Source: Comamonadaceae bacterium (GTDB taxonomy: Bacteria > Pseudomonadota > Gammaproteobacteria > Burkholderiales > Burkholderiaceae_C). From it: 47,231 bases of DNA. The notes beneath the pieces were generated by a model that worked only from the letters and a program-made list of their open reading frames with translations, did no database searches and was not told the origin of the DNA. Positions 8,215-17,024 of the stretch are shown here, piece by piece. Made by a program: the position numbers and the translations under genes. Each line of letters begins with the position of its first letter. Position 1 is the stretch's first letter. The stretch covers positions 1-47,231 of the forward strand of contig JAIXOZ010000060.1 of the NCBI GenBank assembly GCA_027486495.1, given 5' to 3'.

Positions 8215-8892
8215 ATGCAAAGTTCTTTGGCCATCACGGCCTTGATGATGGGGGTGCTGGGTGGCCCGCACTGCGTGGCCATGTGCGGCGCTGCCTGTGC
8301 GGGTTTGGGTCAGGCGGCGGGTGAGCGGCGGGCGCAGGCCCTGCTGGCGTTTCAGCTGGGCCGTCTGGGCGGCTATGCGCTGTTGGGGGTTCTGGCCGCG
8401 GCCAGTGTGCAGGGCCTGGGTTGGTTGACCACGCAGTCAGCGGCCATTCGCCCCATCTGGACCTTGTTGCACCTGTCGGCCTTGGTACTGGGCTTGTTGC
8501 TCATGCTGCAAGCACGGCAACCCGTTTGGCTCGATGCCGCAGCGCGCCGTTTGTGGGCGCGTGTGCGGGCCTTCAATGCCCGCTGGGGACGCGCTGCACC
8601 TTGGATGGTGGGCGGTTTGTGGGCTTTCATGCCCTGTGGTTTGCTGTATTCGGCCCTGATGGTGGCCGCCTTGACCAGTCAGCCATTGGAAGGCGCGGCC
8701 ACCATGGCCTTGTTTGCCTTGGGTAGCAGCACCAGCTTGTGGGCCGGGCCTTGGCTGTTTTTGCGCATGCAGACATTGGGCGATGGGGCTTGGGGCATGC
8801 GCGTGGCGGGCTTGGCCTTGGCCTCCGTGTCAGCCTGGGCCTTGTGGATGGGCCTGGTGCATGACCAAGCGCCGTGGTGCGTTACACCCTGA
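8215..8892 (+). CDS. SafE-like membrane protein (sulfite exporter TauE/SafE family, COG2836 type)
   Basis: A 225-residue polytopic protein with about six hydrophobic segments. The N-terminus has GGPHCVAMCGAACAG near residues 17-32, the HCxxMCG motif of the COG2836 branch, and a second cysteine in WAFMPCGLLYSAL near 140. Members of this branch are frequently found beside cbb3 oxidase or copper genes and are suspected of metal or thiol handling. That association is from memory, and the substrate is not known here. It begins 82 bases after hemN in the same direction. Confidence 0.75.
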   Translation: MQSSLAITALMMGVLGGPHCVAMCGAACAGLGQAAGERRAQALLAFQLGRLGGYALLGVLAAASVQGLGWLTTQSAAIRPIWTLLHLSALVLGLLLMLQARQPVWLDAAARRLWARVRAFNARWGRAAPWMVGGLWAFMPCGLLYSALMVAALTSQPLEGAATMALFALGSSTSLWAGPWLFLRMQTLGDGAWGMRVAGLALASVSAWALWMGLVHDQAPWCVTP

Positions 8893-8993
8893 CACCAAAG
8901 CGCAGGGCCCTGGGCGTGTTATGCCTGCTGCAGCGTTCAAAATCAGGGTGGTAAGTCCCCGCTGTTTTTGTGATCACCTGCGAAAGACCCCCC

Positions 8994-9725
8994 ATGAAAC
9001 TGATTCAAACACCCTCGATGGCTTGGGCCCTGATGTCGGCGCTGGCCCTGCCTGTCGCATCCGTGCAGGCCCAAAGTGCAGCCAGTTACAACCATGCCGC
9101 CCTGAACCAAGTCCTGCATTTGAGTGCCTCAGCACAGACCGAGGTCCCGCAAGACTGGTTGGTGATCACCCTGACGGTGCAAAAAGAAGGCTTGCAGGCC
9201 CCAGCAGTACAAAAACAACTCAACGCCATTCTTTCCTCCGCTTTGGCTGTGGCCACACCCATGGCCAAACCCGGGGCCGTGGAGGTGAAAACAGGCGACA
9301 TGAATGTGTCTCCGCGCTATGGCCGCGACGGGAAGATGAACGGCTGGGTGGGCTCTGCGCAACTTGTTTTGCAAGGCCGAGATACCGAGCAAATCACCAC
9401 ACTCGCAGCGCGCATGCCAGACTTGACGGTCTCGCAAATAGACTGGCGGTTGAGTTCCGAGCAGAAAACTGCGGCTGAAGCGCGCATCCAGGCTGAAGCG
9501 GTGGCGCAGTTTCAGAGCAAAGCCCAATCCCTGACGAAGCAGTTCGGCTTCGCGGATTACACGCTCAAAGAGGTGCGTGTGAGTGCCCAGGAAGCAGGCG
9601 AGGGCCTTGTCATGCCGCGCATGGCCATAGCCCAGATGGACGCGCCAGCACCGATGCCGGTGCCAGCGGTGGCGGGCAAGTCACGCGTGGTGGTGAACAT
9701 TTCGGGCAGCATTGTGCTGCGTTGA
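8994..9725 (+). CDS. Periplasmic SIMPL-domain protein (DUF541)
   Basis: A 243-residue exported protein. Residues 1-27 form a signal peptide ending VQAQS, followed by the SIMPL/DUF541 pattern: LSASAQTEVPQDWLVITLTV, then VKTGDMNVSPRYGRDGKMNGW and the conserved ISGSIVLR end. Homologues include the oxidative-stress protein YggE and BP26; the molecular function is not settled. The ATG at 8994 is chosen because it begins the signal peptide; an upstream in-frame GTG would add an MITCERPP-like extension. The gene stands alone and ends at a bidirectional hairpin (9734-9761). Confidence 0.85.
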   Translation: MKLIQTPSMAWALMSALALPVASVQAQSAASYNHAALNQVLHLSASAQTEVPQDWLVITLTVQKEGLQAPAVQKQLNAILSSALAVATPMAKPGAVEVKTGDMNVSPRYGRDGKMNGWVGSAQLVLQGRDTEQITTLAARMPDLTVSQIDWRLSSEQKTAAEARIQAEAVAQFQSKAQSLTKQFGFADYTLKEVRVSAQEAGEGLVMPRMAIAQMDAPAPMPVPAVAGKSRVVVNISGSIVLR

Positions 9726-9733
9726 GTTGGCAG

Positions 9734-9761
9734 GCCTGCAGCCTCAAGGGTGGCTGCAGGC
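9734..9761. terminator. Hairpin between convergent genes
   Basis: GCCTGCAGCC (9734-9743) and GGCTGCAGGC (9752-9761) form a perfect 10-bp stem with an 8-base loop. It sits in the 42-base gap between the SIMPL gene and the convergent TauE-type permease, where a bidirectional terminator is expected. There is no strong T run on either side, so Rho-independent function is uncertain. Confidence 0.5.
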
Positions 9762-9767
9762 TTGGCA

Positions 9768-10580
9768 TCAAGCCGCGCTCATGCCTTTGTTGAACATGTA
9801 GACCGCTAGAAACACCAAGAAGAAAGAAAACACCCTTTTCAGTTTCTTCACAGGCAGTCGATGCGCAGATCTGGCGCCGTAAGGTGCCGTCAGAACGCTG
9901 AAACAGGCAATGACCACCATGCCAGGCAACCAGATATAGCCAAGTGACCAGGCAGGCAGGTTCTCCAGTTTCATACCGCTGATGACAAAGCCGGTGACAT
10001 TCGCAAGAGCAATTGGGAATCCCAAAGCAGCGCTTGTGCCAATGGCGTTGTGAATGGCCACGTTGCACCAGGTCATCAAAGGCACACTCACGAAGGCTCC
10101 GCCAGCACCGACCAAGCCAGACAACAAGCCGATCAGACCCCCCATGCCTAATTGACCCGCGAAACCCGGCATTTGACGCGATGGCTTGGGTTTCTTATCC
10201 AAAAACATTTGAAAGGCAGAAAAAGAGACAAAGAGGCCAAACAAAATGGCCAATGTAGAACCTTTAACGGCCACAAAAATCCAGAGGCTGGCCATGGCGC
10301 TTCCGAGCACAATGCCAGGCGCTAAACCTTTCACCAAATCCCAACGTACAGCTCCTAACTTTTGGTGGGTTCTCACGCTGGAGACCGATGTGAACAAAAT
10401 GGTCGACATGGACGTCACAATGGCCATTTTGATGGACAGGTCCTCTGCTACACCCATGTTGCCGAGTAAAAAACTCAACACTGGAACCATCATCAAGCCA
10501 CCGCCCAAGCCCAATAAACCTGCCATGAACCCAACAACCGTGCCAGTCAAGGCCAGTTCCAAAAAGATTTGAGCTTCCAT
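9768..10580 (-). CDS. TauE/SafE-family anion permease
   Basis: A 270-residue integral membrane protein with about eight hydrophobic segments. The internal repeat GLLGLGGGLMMVPVL (near 21-35) and GLVGAGGAFVSVPLM (near 155-169) is the hallmark of the TauE/TSUP family, which moves sulfonates, sulfite and organic acids. It starts 5 bases after the stop of the oxalate-CoA-ligase-like gene, so they are one operon. The neighbour suggests a carboxylate or acyl substrate, but the sequence does not identify it. Confidence 0.88.
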   Translation of the reverse strand: MEAQIFLELALTGTVVGFMAGLLGLGGGLMMVPVLSFLLGNMGVAEDLSIKMAIVTSMSTILFTSVSSVRTHQKLGAVRWDLVKGLAPGIVLGSAMASLWIFVAVKGSTLAILFGLFVSFSAFQMFLDKKPKPSRQMPGFAGQLGMGGLIGLLSGLVGAGGAFVSVPLMTWCNVAIHNAIGTSAALGFPIALANVTGFVISGMKLENLPAWSLGYIWLPGMVVIACFSVLTAPYGARSAHRLPVKKLKRVFSFFLVFLAVYMFNKGMSAA

Positions 10581-10585
10581 GGGGC

Positions 10586-12103
10586 TTAGGCCAATCCGAG
10601 CTTTTGAGCCATGCCAATGCGTTGCAACTTACCGGTTGCACCTTTGGGTATTTCATCCATCAGCAAAACTTTGCGCGGCACTTTGAAATCGGCCAAGCGT
10701 GTCGCCGTGTATTCGCGGAGTTCTTTTTCAGTAGCCGTCATGCCCTCGCGCAGAACCACGGCCGCGCCCACTTCCTCGCCCAATTTGTCATGAGGGATAC
10801 CAAAACAAACCACCTGTGCTACGGCAGGATGGTCCATCAAGACTTCATCGACTTCTCGAGGGCTGATTTTTTCTCCGCCGCGGTTGATGATTTCTTTGAG
10901 TCTTCCGGTGATGCTGACATAGCCCTGTGCATCCAAGACGCCTTGATCTCCCGTTCTGAACCATCCATGGGTGAAGGCTTCCGCGTTGGCTTTGTCGTTG
11001 TTCTCATAGCCAGGGGTGACGTTGCTGCCGCGGATCACAATTTCACCAGTGCTCCCTACCGGCAATAAATCACCCTCTGCACTCATGATGGCTATTTCGG
11101 GGCCTGCTGCCAAGCCGACGGTGCCCGGTTTTCTTTGCCCAGGCGGCAGCGGATTGCAAGCCATTTGGTGAGCCGCTTCGGTCATGCCATAAGCTTCGAT
11201 CACTGGCGCCTTGAAGGTGGCTTCGAGCTCTGCCAAAACCTGCGGCGGTAACGAAGAGGATGACGAACGTATGAATCGAAGTGGCACCCTGGCGATGATT
11301 TCTTTGTTGTTGGCCGATCTGGACAAAATAGCCTGGTGCATGGTGGGCACAGCGGTGTACCAAGTGGGCTTGACTTCGTCGATTTGGCTGAAGAACTTCA
11401 AGGCATTGAAGCCACTGGTGCAATAGACTTCTCCGCCTTGAGACAGTGGTGCCAAGATGCCCGCAATCAGGCCATGAATGTGAAAGAGCGGCATGACATT
11501 CAAGCCGCGATCAGAATTGCTAAAGCGCGTACTCTGAGCGATGTTTTGCGCTGAAGCGCTGACGTTGCGGTGTGTCAGTGGAACAATTTTGGGGCGCGAT
11601 GTGGTGCCCGATGTGTGAAGGACCAAGGCCACGTCGTCCGGCAGGGCTTGACCAGGATGCTGCGCCGCTTTTGGCGAGAGGCCGTTCATGTTCAGTGTGA
11701 AAGAGCCAGCGCCCATGGTGGGGGTGGGTTCGAGTTCGATGAGTGCGATGCCCATTTTGGCGGCTACTGCCACGGCAGGACTGCTCGAACCTTTTTCAAC
11801 GACCAAAGCTTTGGCGTTCAAGTCATTCAGGTAAAACTCGAATTCATCGGCACGGTAGCTGGGGTTTAAGGGCGCCGACGTACAGCAGCAGGCCAGGGTT
11901 ACAAAACTGGCCGCCATTTCTGCACTGTTGGGCAAGACAATGGCCACACGATCGTTTCTGCCAATGCCAAATTGGTTTAATTCTTTTTGTACATAGTTGC
12001 TCAATTGACGTAATGCCGAGTAACTCAAGGGCGCACTGTTGGCTGCCGTTAAACAAACAGACTGGTCATGACCAAAAGCCAAAAGATCTATTAGGGTTTT
12101 CAT
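10586..12103 (-). CDS. Acyl-CoA synthetase, oxalate--CoA ligase-like
   Basis: A 505-residue ANL-superfamily adenylate-forming ligase. The P-loop LHTSGTTSRPKIVPLTHRN lies near 163-181, the core motif EAYGMTEAAHQM near 305, the ATP-binding GWFRTGDQG near 378 and the hinge/CoA region GRLKEIINRGGEKISPREVD near 395, with the catalytic lysine in PKGATGKLQR near the end. From memory, the wording TWYTAVPTMHQ, RFIRSSSSSLPP and EAYGMTEAAHQMACNPLPPG is very close to plant AAE3 and yeast Pcs60 oxalyl-CoA synthetases. Other short or dicarboxylic acids remain possible. It is divergent from tctC and co-transcribed with the TauE-type permease. No oxalyl-CoA decarboxylase or formyl-CoA transferase is in the window. 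Confidence 0.8.
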   Translation of the reverse strand: MKTLIDLLAFGHDQSVCLTAANSAPLSYSALRQLSNYVQKELNQFGIGRNDRVAIVLPNSAEMAASFVTLACCCTSAPLNPSYRADEFEFYLNDLNAKALVVEKGSSSPAVAVAAKMGIALIELEPTPTMGAGSFTLNMNGLSPKAAQHPGQALPDDVALVLHTSGTTSRPKIVPLTHRNVSASAQNIAQSTRFSNSDRGLNVMPLFHIHGLIAGILAPLSQGGEVYCTSGFNALKFFSQIDEVKPTWYTAVPTMHQAILSRSANNKEIIARVPLRFIRSSSSSLPPQVLAELEATFKAPVIEAYGMTEAAHQMACNPLPPGQRKPGTVGLAAGPEIAIMSAEGDLLPVGSTGEIVIRGSNVTPGYENNDKANAEAFTHGWFRTGDQGVLDAQGYVSITGRLKEIINRGGEKISPREVDEVLMDHPAVAQVVCFGIPHDKLGEEVGAAVVLREGMTATEKELREYTATRLADFKVPRKVLLMDEIPKGATGKLQRIGMAQKLGLA

Positions 12104-12208
12104 GGATGAATGATGAAATATGTAGGTTGAGGGTTTTTTTTACTCGACAAGTTGCCAAGCATTCTATTAGGATACTCCTGAGTTAAATAATTTACCAAGG
12201 AGTATATT

Positions 12209-13219
12209 TTGAAAACCCATCTGTTGATCTTTCTTAAAGTTGCTGCCTTGGTTCTGGGCTGCCTCATGTTTTCGAACACATTTGCGCAGGCCAAATGGGA
12301 GCCCACCAAAAGTGTTGAGTTCATCGTGCCAGCAGGCACAGGCGGTGGTGCAGATCAAATGGCACGCTTCCTTCAAGGTGTCATTACCAAGCACAAACTG
12401 ATGGTCCAACCTTTGGTGGTGGTCAACAAGTCGGGTGGTGCAGGGGCAGAAGGATTTTTGGATGCCAAAGGGGCTCGTCCGGATGGTCACAAAATCATCA
12501 TCACGCTGTCCAATTTATTCACCACACCTTTGGCAACGGGCGTACCGTTCAACTGGAAGGACCTGACACCTGTGTCCATGCTGGCATTGGACGAGTTTGT
12601 ACTTTGGGTCAATGCCGAGTCACCCTATAAATCGGTGGGCGAACTTACTAAGGCCATTAAACAAGCTGAATCTGGCAAATTCAAAATGGGTGGAACCGGC
12701 TCCAAGCAAGAGGATCAGATCATCACTGTGGCCATTGAAAAAGCCACTGACAAAAAAATGATCTACATCCCTTTCAAGGGCGGTGGTGATGTGGCGGTTC
12801 AATTGGTGGGAAAGCACGTGGACACTACGGTGAACAACCCCATTGAAGCGGTGGCCCATTGGAAGGGCGGCACTTTGAGAGCACTGTGTGTGTTTGATTC
12901 CCAGGTCATGCCTTATCCCAAAAAAATCACCCCCACACAGTCGTGGAAAGACATTCCCACTTGCAAATCACAAGGCCTCGATGTGGAATATTTGATGTTG
13001 CGCGGCATTTTCATGCCGCCCAAGGCCACTCCAGCACAAGTGGCTTATTTCACCGATGTTTTCCAAAAAGTACGCCAACTCCCTGAGTGGAAAGAATTCA
13101 TGGAGACCGGCGCGTTCAAAGACACCTTCATGAAGGGTCAAGAGTTTCAAGATTGGTTGCTCAAAGCAGAGGTGGAACATTACCGCCTCATGCGTGAAGC
13201 AGGCTTCCTGGCCAAATAA
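12209..13219 (+). CDS. Tripartite tricarboxylate transporter substrate-binding protein (TctC/Bug family)
   Basis: A 336-residue periplasmic binding protein. Signal peptide residues 1-27 end at TFAQAK; the Bug-family signatures VEFIVPAGTGGGADQMAR (near 35-53) and VVNKSGGAGAEGF (near 72-84) follow. It starts with TTG at 12209, supported by AAGGAG at 12197-12202. The family captures carboxylates such as citrate, tricarballylate, glutamate or aromatic acids; the ligand here cannot be read off. It heads a tctCBA operon and is divergent from the oxalate-CoA-ligase-like gene, suggesting that the substrate may be the acid activated by that enzyme. Confidence 0.92.
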   Translation: MKTHLLIFLKVAALVLGCLMFSNTFAQAKWEPTKSVEFIVPAGTGGGADQMARFLQGVITKHKLMVQPLVVVNKSGGAGAEGFLDAKGARPDGHKIIITLSNLFTTPLATGVPFNWKDLTPVSMLALDEFVLWVNAESPYKSVGELTKAIKQAESGKFKMGGTGSKQEDQIITVAIEKATDKKMIYIPFKGGGDVAVQLVGKHVDTTVNNPIEAVAHWKGGTLRALCVFDSQVMPYPKKITPTQSWKDIPTCKSQGLDVEYLMLRGIFMPPKATPAQVAYFTDVFQKVRQLPEWKEFMETGAFKDTFMKGQEFQDWLLKAEVEHYRLMREAGFLAK

Positions 13220-13239
13220 AAATCCGGAAGGACCTCATC

Positions 13240-13737
13240 ATGAAATCCGGTTCACACCTGCAAATGCGGTGGATGGAGTTGTTGGTGGCGGCATGCTTTA
13301 TGGGTGTGAGCTTGTTGGTCATCACAGACAGTATTCGCGTAGGCAAGGCATGGGGCAGTGATGGCCCAGAGCCTGGATACTTCCCTTTTTATATTGGTTG
13401 CCTTTTGCTGGGCGGCGCTGCTTGGGTTATTTTGCAAACCTTGTTGAATTGGAAGCAGGACGGTGGCCAAGAAGTATTTGCCGAAAAGCATGAATTCAAT
13501 TTGATGTTGCTGATGCTCATCCCGTCTGCGGTTTTCACAGTCGCCATCTTCGTGTTGGGAATTTATTTGGCCTCATTGACTTTTGTCGCAGCCTTTATGG
13601 TTTGGCAGGGCAAATACAGTTACCTCAAGTCAATTGCAGTTGGCTTAGGTATCAGCTCGGCATTATTTGCTTTGTTTGAAGTTTGGTTCAATTTGCCCTT
13701 GCCAAAAGGCTTCATTGAAACTTGGTTGGGTTATTGA
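13240..13737 (+). CDS. Tripartite tricarboxylate transporter small membrane subunit TctB
   Basis: A 165-residue membrane protein with four hydrophobic segments (about 12-30, 45-65, 88-118 and 130-150). The motif SDGPEPGYFPFYIG near residue 42 is characteristic of TctB. It begins 20 bases after tctC with an AAGGA site, and its stop is two bases before the tctA start. It forms the transport complex with TctA. Confidence 0.9.
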   Translation: MKSGSHLQMRWMELLVAACFMGVSLLVITDSIRVGKAWGSDGPEPGYFPFYIGCLLLGGAAWVILQTLLNWKQDGGQEVFAEKHEFNLMLLMLIPSAVFTVAIFVLGIYLASLTFVAAFMVWQGKYSYLKSIAVGLGISSALFALFEVWFNLPLPKGFIETWLGY

Positions 13738-13739
13738 TC

Positions 13740-15230
13740 ATGGATGAACTTAACAATCTGTTTCATGGCTTTGCCGTTGCGCTGACTCTGCCCAACATTG
13801 GCTTCATGCTGATTGGTATTTTTTTGGGCGTGTTGATCGGTGTATTGCCAGGTTTAGGTGGTGCAAATGGTGTGGCCATTTTGTTACCTCTGACATTTGG
13901 CATGTCACCCACGTCAGCCATCATCATGCTGTCTTGCATTTACTGGGGTGCATTGTTTGGTGGGGCAATTACTTCCATACTGTTCAACATTCCGGGAGAG
14001 CCATGGTCTGTGGCCACCACCTTTGATGGCTATCCCATGGCTCAAAAGGGCAAGGCCGCTCAGGCATTAACCGCCGCATTCACGTCGTCATTTGTGGGGG
14101 CCTTGGTGGCTGTTCTCATGGTGACATTTTTGGCACCCTTGGTCGCCAAGTTTGCACTCAACTTTGGACCTCCTGAATTTTTTGCAGTTCAGTTACTGAC
14201 TTTTGCGAGCTTCATTGGCATGAGCAAAGAGCCTCCTGTCAAAACCATGCTGGCGATGATGTTGGGTTTTGCTTTGGCTGCGGTGGGCTTGGACAGCGTG
14301 ACCGGCACATTGCGCATGACCTATGGCCAAGAAAGCTTGCTCAAAGGCTTTGACTTTCTGATCGCGGTCATTGGGCTCTTTGGTATCGGTGAAATTTTGC
14401 TCACCATGGAAGAAGGTTTAGCGTTCAAAGGACAGAAGGGCCGCATTACCCTCAGAGATGTCCTCGACACTTGGAAGGAACTGCCCAAGTACTGGGCCAC
14501 TTCCTTGCGTGCATGTTTGATCGGCTGCTGGATGGGCGTGACACCCGGGGGGGCAACACCTGCTTCGTTCATGAGTTACGGCACAGCCAAACGGTTGTCG
14601 AAGCGCCCTGAAAATTTTGGTAAGGGCGCCATTGAGGGTGTGATTGCACCCGAAACTGCCGCCCATGCCGCAGGCACCAGCGCTTTGTTGCCCATGCTCA
14701 CATTGGGAATCCCTGGCTCACCCACGGCGGCCGTTTTGTTGGGCGGACTCTTGATCTGGGGACTTCAACCCGGCCCCTTGTTGTTCACCGAGCAAAAGGA
14801 TTTTGTTTGGGGTCTGATTGCCTCCATGTACTTGGGCAACATTGTCGGCTTGATTGTCGTGTTGACCACAGTACCTTGGTGGGCGGCCATCTTAAGAATT
14901 CCATTTTCGATCATCGCTCCAGTCATTGTGGTGATCTGTGCGGTGGGTGCCTACACGGTTCACAACAGCATGCTCGATGTCGTCTTGATGCTGGTCTTTG
15001 GTTTGATGGGCTACGCATTCAAAAAGCTTAAGTACCCGCTGGCACCCTTGGTCTTGGCCTTGGTTCTCGGAGACATGGCCGAAACAAGCTTTAGGCAGTC
15101 CATGCTGATATCCAAAGGCAGTTTGGATATATTCGTCAGCACGCCTTTGGCCGGATCTATCACTGGCCTGGCGCTCATCATGCTTTGTTGGCCTCTGCTG
15201 GGTTTGATTAAAAAACTCAGTCGAGGCTGA
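13740..15230 (+). CDS. Tripartite tricarboxylate transporter large permease TctA
   Basis: A 496-residue permease with about eleven to twelve hydrophobic segments. The TctA signature GVLPGLGGANGVAILLPLTF lies near residues 37-56, and the repeated TctA motif LPMLTLGIPGSPTAAVLLGG near 318-337. ATG 13740 follows the tctB stop by two bases; an in-frame GTG at 13722 would overlap tctB and is less likely. Its 3' end overlaps the convergent ketopantoate-reductase-like gene by 14 bases. It uses the proton or sodium gradient to import the ligand delivered by TctC. Confidence 0.93.
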   Translation: MDELNNLFHGFAVALTLPNIGFMLIGIFLGVLIGVLPGLGGANGVAILLPLTFGMSPTSAIIMLSCIYWGALFGGAITSILFNIPGEPWSVATTFDGYPMAQKGKAAQALTAAFTSSFVGALVAVLMVTFLAPLVAKFALNFGPPEFFAVQLLTFASFIGMSKEPPVKTMLAMMLGFALAAVGLDSVTGTLRMTYGQESLLKGFDFLIAVIGLFGIGEILLTMEEGLAFKGQKGRITLRDVLDTWKELPKYWATSLRACLIGCWMGVTPGGATPASFMSYGTAKRLSKRPENFGKGAIEGVIAPETAAHAAGTSALLPMLTLGIPGSPTAAVLLGGLLIWGLQPGPLLFTEQKDFVWGLIASMYLGNIVGLIVVLTTVPWWAAILRIPFSIIAPVIVVICAVGAYTVHNSMLDVVLMLVFGLMGYAFKKLKYPLAPLVLALVLGDMAETSFRQSMLISKGSLDIFVSTPLAGSITGLALIMLCWPLLGLIKKLSRG

Positions 15231-16221
15231 GGCCCTTACCTTTTCTCATCACACTCTGCTCGAGCAAGCGCGTCAAAGCGTAAACCGAGTCGAGTGTTGG
15301 GGTGGGCATGTTGCAAATTTTGCCCAGCTCAATCACGCTGCCTAAAAGCGCCTCTAACTCCAAAGCTTTGCCATGCTCAATGTCTTGCAGCATGGACGTT
15401 TTGTGGGCACCTACGGCTTGCGCGCCTGCAATCCGTTTGTCGATGCTGATCTTGAATTGAACGCCTAGTTTTTCACCCACGGTTTGGGCTTCCGCCATCA
15501 TGCGGGCTGCCAAATTGCGGGTGAGGTCAAAATTGCAAATGTCTTCCAGTGTGGCGTGCGTCAAGGCCGACACGGGGTTGAAAGTGAGGTTGCCCCAAAG
15601 TTTCACCCACAACTCGCTGCGAATGTCCGTAGACACGGGCGTCTTGAATCCTGCGGCTATCATGGCTTGCGCCAAGGCTGTCACGCGTTCCGATTTTTCG
15701 CCACTGGGCTCGCCCAAGGTGAAGCGATTGCCTTCAATGAGTTTGACCACACCAGGCGCGACCAATTCAGCAGCGGGATACACCACGGCGCCAATCACCC
15801 GCTCGGGGCCGATGTGTTGCCATTGAGCACCACCTGGGTCAATGGAAGTCAATTGGCGGTTTTGGTACTCGCCCACCAAGTTGTAAAAGTACCACCAAGG
15901 AACACCGTTTTGCAGGGTCACAACAGCGGTATGGTCATGGCACAGCCGCCCAATTTGTTCGGCAACCGGGCTCACCTGGTGCGACTTCATGGTCAAAAAC
16001 ACATAGTCGTGAGGCGTTGCTTCATCGATGGTGCAGGCCCTGACATGGGGGGCGTGCAAAGATGTGCCGTCTTCTAGCGTGAGCGTCATGCCATTGGCTT
16101 GAATGGCTTTGAGGTTTTCACCGCGCGCAATGAAGGTGACGTGGCAACCGGACAAGGCCAACTTCACCCCGAGGTAACCCCCAATGGCACCTGCACCCAC
16201 AATGGCAATGTTCAAACTCAT
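15217..16221 (-). CDS. 2-dehydropantoate 2-reductase family protein (PanE/ApbA-like)
   Basis: A 334-residue NADP-dependent oxidoreductase. The N-terminal Rossmann motif IAIVGAGAIGGYLGVKLA (GxGxxG) and the downstream TMKSHQ and VVTLQNGVPWW segments match ApbA N-terminal domains; ELWVKLWGNLTFNPVSALT near residue 206 carries the catalytic-lysine region of the C-terminal domain. The family reduces ketopantoate, but paralogues in catabolic clusters act on other 2-oxo acids. Here it overlaps the fumarylacetoacetate-hydrolase-family gene by 4 bases (ATGA), so a catabolic role is as likely as pantothenate synthesis. Confidence 0.82.
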   Translation of the reverse strand: MSLNIAIVGAGAIGGYLGVKLALSGCHVTFIARGENLKAIQANGMTLTLEDGTSLHAPHVRACTIDEATPHDYVFLTMKSHQVSPVAEQIGRLCHDHTAVVTLQNGVPWWYFYNLVGEYQNRQLTSIDPGGAQWQHIGPERVIGAVVYPAAELVAPGVVKLIEGNRFTLGEPSGEKSERVTALAQAMIAAGFKTPVSTDIRSELWVKLWGNLTFNPVSALTHATLEDICNFDLTRNLAARMMAEAQTVGEKLGVQFKISIDKRIAGAQAVGAHKTSMLQDIEHGKALELEALLGSVIELGKICNMPTPTLDSVYALTRLLEQSVMRKGKGLSLD

Positions 16222-16991
16222 GCTGATGCTTTCATGGTGTTGGACAGGGTGCCAATGCCTTCAATGATCACTTCGACAACGGCATCATTTTGCCAAGGCA
16301 TGGCCCCGATGGATGTCCCGCAAGAAATGATGTCGCCCGGCTCCAAAGTCATGCCCCTTGAGAGTTTGGCGACCAATTCTTGGGGTGAGAAAAACATGTC
16401 ATTCAGAGGGTAATTTTGGCGCTCTCGTCCGTTGACTTTGGCGGTCACGATAGCTTGGGTGCAATCCAAGTCGGTTTCGATCCAGGGACCGAAAGGGGTA
16501 AAGCCATCAAAATTTTTAGCCCGTGTCCATTGCTCAAAGCTGGTGTCTGAGCGCAGTAACTCAATGGCTGTGACGTCGTTCACACAGGTGTAGCCAAAAA
16601 TATAGTTTGCGGCTTCCTCGAGTGGGATATCGCGTCCGCGTCGACCGATGACGATGCCCAGCTCGGCTTCGTAAACCACCCGTCCCACATCGAGATGGGG
16701 CCGAACCACAGCTTGAAGGTGGTGTGAATAGGAGTTGGGCGATTTGAGAAAGTAAAGTGGCTCTGAAGGGGCACTCCAGCCATTTTTTTCTGCAGCCGTT
16801 TTGAAGTTGTTCCAAAGCGCCAAAACTTTGGTGGGTTGGCAGGGTGCCAGAATTTCAACGTCCGAAACACGCAAGGTCTCGCCTGTGGGTTGCGGATGGT
16901 TAAAAAGAGTACCTTGGAGTGCATGAATGGTGTCTCCCACCAATTGACCCATGCCCACATGGCCTTGGTGTGAATAGCGCAGCCACCTCAT
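16218..16991 (-). CDS. Fumarylacetoacetate hydrolase (FAH) family protein
   Basis: A 257-residue cytoplasmic enzyme. The FAH domain spans about residues 50-250: LYFLKSPNSYSHH, then the metal-binding glutamates in YEAELGIVIGRRGRDI, then YTCVNDVTAIE, and LEPGDIISCGTSIG. Related enzymes hydrolyse or decarboxylate 2-oxo-hept-3-ene-dioates, acylpyruvates or oxaloacetate; the specific substrate is unclear. It is translationally coupled to the PanE-like gene (shared ATGA at 16218-16221). The 6S RNA gene lies just upstream on the same strand. Confidence 0.85.
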   Translation of the reverse strand: MRWLRYSHQGHVGMGQLVGDTIHALQGTLFNHPQPTGETLRVSDVEILAPCQPTKVLALWNNFKTAAEKNGWSAPSEPLYFLKSPNSYSHHLQAVVRPHLDVGRVVYEAELGIVIGRRGRDIPLEEAANYIFGYTCVNDVTAIELLRSDTSFEQWTRAKNFDGFTPFGPWIETDLDCTQAIVTAKVNGRERQNYPLNDMFFSPQELVAKLSRGMTLEPGDIISCGTSIGAMPWQNDAVVEVIIEGIGTLSNTMKASA

Positions 16992-17024
16992 GCTGTTTCC
17001 TCAATGAATTCAAATGGCGTTAAA

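Noticed and set aside
16218-16991. FAH-family enzyme assigned to the protocatechuate pathway
   Set aside because: It is 24 kb from the lig cluster, on the other strand, and the lig pathway is complete without it.
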